Assembly: GCA_965651365.1 (NCBI GenBank)
Contig: CBFGSA010000031.1
Span: 1-25,595 of the forward strand
Direction: 5' to 3'
DNA from: DASSBG01 sp965651365
GTDB lineage: Bacteria > Pseudomonadota > Gammaproteobacteria > Xanthomonadales > Rhodanobacteraceae
DNA length: 25,595 nucleotides
Of the stretch, positions 23,675 through 25,595 are shown one piece after another (positions within the stretch are counted from its first letter, which is position 1; the number at the start of each line of letters is the position of its first letter). Made by a program: the position numbers and the translations under genes. A model generated the notes under the pieces. The model made no database searches, was not told the origin of the DNA, and saw nothing but the letters and a program-made list of their open reading frames with translations.

Positions 23675-25525
23675 ATGCCTGCCGCCACCGACCTCAGCCT
23701 GACGCCCGACATGATGCTGGTGCTCGCGCTGGTCATTTTCACCATGGCGATGCTGGTGCTGGAGTGGATCCGCTCGGACATCGTGGCGCTGCTGGTGGTG
23801 GTGGTGATCGGCATCACCGGGCTGATGCCGGTCGAGCGCCTGTTCGACGGCTTTGCCGGCAACGCCGTGATCTCGCTGATCGCGATCATGATCATGGGCG
23901 CAGGCCTGGACCGCACCGGCGTACTGGGCAAGACCGCCAGCCTGATCCTGCGCGTGGCCGGCGGCAAGGAATCACGCCTCGGCATTGCCGTGACCTCCAC
24001 CGTTGGCGCCCTGTCCTCGATTATCCAGAGCCAGGCACTGGCGGCGCTGTTCGTGCCCGTGGTCAGCCGTGTCAGCGCCCGCACCGGCGTGCCGCTGAAA
24101 CGTCTGCTGCTGCCGATGGGTTTCGCGATTCTGGCCGGCACCAACATGACCCTGGTGTCGAATTCGCCCTTGATCCTGCTCAACGATCTGATTTCCAATG
24201 CCAACCGCAACCTGCCGCCCGGCGCACAGACGGTCGACACCTTCAACCTGTTCGCGATCACGCCGGTCGGCATCGCCCTGCTGATGACCGGCATTTTCTA
24301 TTTTGCCGTGCTCGGCCGGCGCATTCTGCCTTCCAGCGACGAAGGCCAGAGCGTGACGCCGGGGCGTACCGAGAGCTACTTCGCACAGGTCTACGGCATT
24401 CGCGGCGACCCGGCCGAACTGACCGTGACCAGCGAAAGCCCGCTGGTCGGCATGAGCGTGGGCGAGGCCGAACAACTGCACGGTGCGCCGCTGATCCTGG
24501 CGATCAAGAACGGCAACGAGGCGCGCATGTCGCCACCGGCCGACGAGATGATCTGGGTCGGCACCGTGCTTGGCGTGCTCGGCTCGCGCGAGATGGTCAA
24601 CGACTTCGCCGGCAACCAGCAGTGCCGCGTGTCGACCCGCATGCGCCAGCTCGGCGACCTGTTCAATCCCAGCCGGGCCGGCATTTCCGAGGCCGTGATT
24701 CCGCCCAGCTCCAAGCTGATCAAGCAGACCGTGGGTGATCTGCACCTGCGCAAGCGCCAGGGCATTTCGGTTCTGGCCGTGCACCGCGGCGACCAGGTGT
24801 TCCGCGAGGACGTGCGCGGCATCGAGTTGCGCGGCGGCGACACCCTGGTGATGCATTCAAGCTGGCGCAATCTGGCGCTGGCCGAGGAAAACCACGACTT
24901 CGTGGTGATCACCGACCTGCCCAAGGTCGAGCAGCGCCCGGGCAAGATCTGGTACGCCGTGGCCTTCTTCGCGATCGCCCTGGGCCTGGCCCTGTTCACC
25001 GAACTGAAGCTCTCGGTCGCCCTGATGGCTGGCGCCGTTGGCATGCTCTTGAGCGGCGTGCTGAACATGGACGAGGCGTATACCGCAATCAACTGGAAGA
25101 CGGTCTTCATCACCGCCTGCCTGATTCCTCTGGGCTGGTCGATGGACGCCTCGGGCACGGCGGCCTGGATTGCGCAGGAAGTGCTGCGCTATCTGGGCGA
25201 CATGCCGCAGTGGTTCCTGCAGGCCTGCATCGCCATTCTCACCCTGCTGTGCTCGCAGGTGATGTCGAACGTGGGCGCGACCGTGATGATGGTGCCGATG
25301 GGCATCAACATCGCCCTGGCCTCGGGCGGCAACCCGGGCCTGTACGCGATGCTGGTCGCGATCTCGGCCTCCAACACCTTCCTGATCCCCAGCGCCAGCC
25401 CGGTGCTGCTGATCGTGGCCGGCCCGGGCGGCTACCGCAGCAAGGACTTTCTGCGCGCCGGCATCCCGCTGACGATCATCTTCCTGGTCGTCGGCATTGT
25501 TGGAGTCAATCTGCTGTTTGGCTGA
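23675..25525 (+). CDS. SLC13-family transporter with two RCK_C (TrkA-C) domains
   Basis: The product is 616 residues. Membrane segments occupy about 10-220 and 420-616, for example MLVLALVIFTMAMLVLEW, VALLVVVVIGITGLMPVE, VISLIAIMIMGAGLDRTG and SVALMAGAVGMLLSGVL. Between them lies a cytoplasmic insert (about 225-410) with two TrkA-C-like units (ELTVTSESPLVGMSVGEAE and AVIPPSSKLIKQTVGDLHL). This layout is typical of the SLC13/DASS group annotated as sulfate, dicarboxylate or anion symporters. GTNMTLVSNSPLILLND (about 152-168) and SNTFLIPSASPVLLIV near residue 568 are the paired Ser/Asn-rich motifs of the fold. The substrate is not determinable. A perfect hairpin follows the stop at 25546-25566. 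Confidence 0.9.
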   Translation: MPAATDLSLTPDMMLVLALVIFTMAMLVLEWIRSDIVALLVVVVIGITGLMPVERLFDGFAGNAVISLIAIMIMGAGLDRTGVLGKTASLILRVAGGKESRLGIAVTSTVGALSSIIQSQALAALFVPVVSRVSARTGVPLKRLLLPMGFAILAGTNMTLVSNSPLILLNDLISNANRNLPPGAQTVDTFNLFAITPVGIALLMTGIFYFAVLGRRILPSSDEGQSVTPGRTESYFAQVYGIRGDPAELTVTSESPLVGMSVGEAEQLHGAPLILAIKNGNEARMSPPADEMIWVGTVLGVLGSREMVNDFAGNQQCRVSTRMRQLGDLFNPSRAGISEAVIPPSSKLIKQTVGDLHLRKRQGISVLAVHRGDQVFREDVRGIELRGGDTLVMHSSWRNLALAEENHDFVVITDLPKVEQRPGKIWYAVAFFAIALGLALFTELKLSVALMAGAVGMLLSGVLNMDEAYTAINWKTVFITACLIPLGWSMDASGTAAWIAQEVLRYLGDMPQWFLQACIAILTLLCSQVMSNVGATVMMVPMGINIALASGGNPGLYAMLVAISASNTFLIPSASPVLLIVAGPGGYRSKDFLRAGIPLTIIFLVVGIVGVNLLFG

Positions 25526-25545
25526 AGAGCCGGGGTGAGCCGAAC

Positions 25546-25566
25546 CGAACTGCCAGTGGCAGTTCG
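25546..25566. repeat. Perfect hairpin after the SLC13-family gene
   Basis: The arms cgaactgcc and ggcagttcg form a 9-bp stem with a 3-nt loop (agt), 21 bp after the transporter stop. No T-run follows, so it is not a standard rho-independent terminator, but it may protect the mRNA 3' end or be a regulator site for whatever lies beyond the window. Confidence 0.45.
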
Positions 25567-25595
25567 CAGTCGGCGAACGACCGGCCATGGATGGC

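Noticed and set aside
25546..25566. Rho-independent terminator
   Set aside because: The stem is perfect, but no T-run follows it; it is listed only as a hairpin.

Overview
The window is a gene-dense, high-GC stretch of bacterial chromosome. Gene content (hrpB, a true tatD, the yadG/yadH pair, trmB), many ATGA stop/start overlaps and several families of short intergenic palindromes point to a gammaproteobacterium. I infer the Xanthomonadales/Lysobacterales; this is an impression from gene content and repeat style, and there is no rRNA or other phylogenetic marker to confirm it. I see no tRNA, rRNA, CRISPR array, transposase, integrase or phage gene.

Layout. (1) 99-3847, minus strand: a secreted protein of unknown function followed by the DEAH helicase HrpB. 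(2) 3948-4736, plus: TatD. (3) 4909-6620, minus: YadG/YadH-type ABC transporter. (4) 6708-7457, plus: a ferredoxin-NADP reductase-type flavoprotein. (5) 7667-8704, minus: 6-phosphogluconate dehydrogenase. (6) 8871-14131, plus: a tight six-gene operon with an exported alpha/beta hydrolase, a small membrane protein, a 65-residue XRE regulator, a membrane-anchored TAP-like hydrolase and a NatA/NatB-type ABC exporter. Its promoter region carries two copies of an 18-bp palindrome. (7) 14179-21614: a purine (urate/allantoin) degradation cluster transcribed divergently from 16805-17041. PuuD and a class V aminotransferase are on the minus strand; AllE, PuuE, AllA and malate synthase G are on the plus strand. 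(8) 21953-25525, plus: a tandem SpoIIAA-like protein, TrmB and an SLC13-family transporter with RCK_C domains.

The purine genes form a nearly continuous route. PuuD oxidises urate, PuuE opens allantoin to allantoate, AllE turns (S)-ureidoglycine into (S)-ureidoglycolate, AllA releases urea and glyoxylate, and GlcB condenses glyoxylate with acetyl-CoA to malate. The aminotransferase may compete with AllE for ureidoglycine. Hydroxyisourate hydrolase, OHCU decarboxylase, allantoate amidohydrolase and xanthine dehydrogenase are not in the window and would have to be encoded elsewhere.

The least explained parts are the six-gene operon with its paired operators, and the families of intergenic palindromes, one of which is nested inside another at 21629-21880. 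I did not find a clear case for a wholly new biological system; the six-gene operon is the best candidate.
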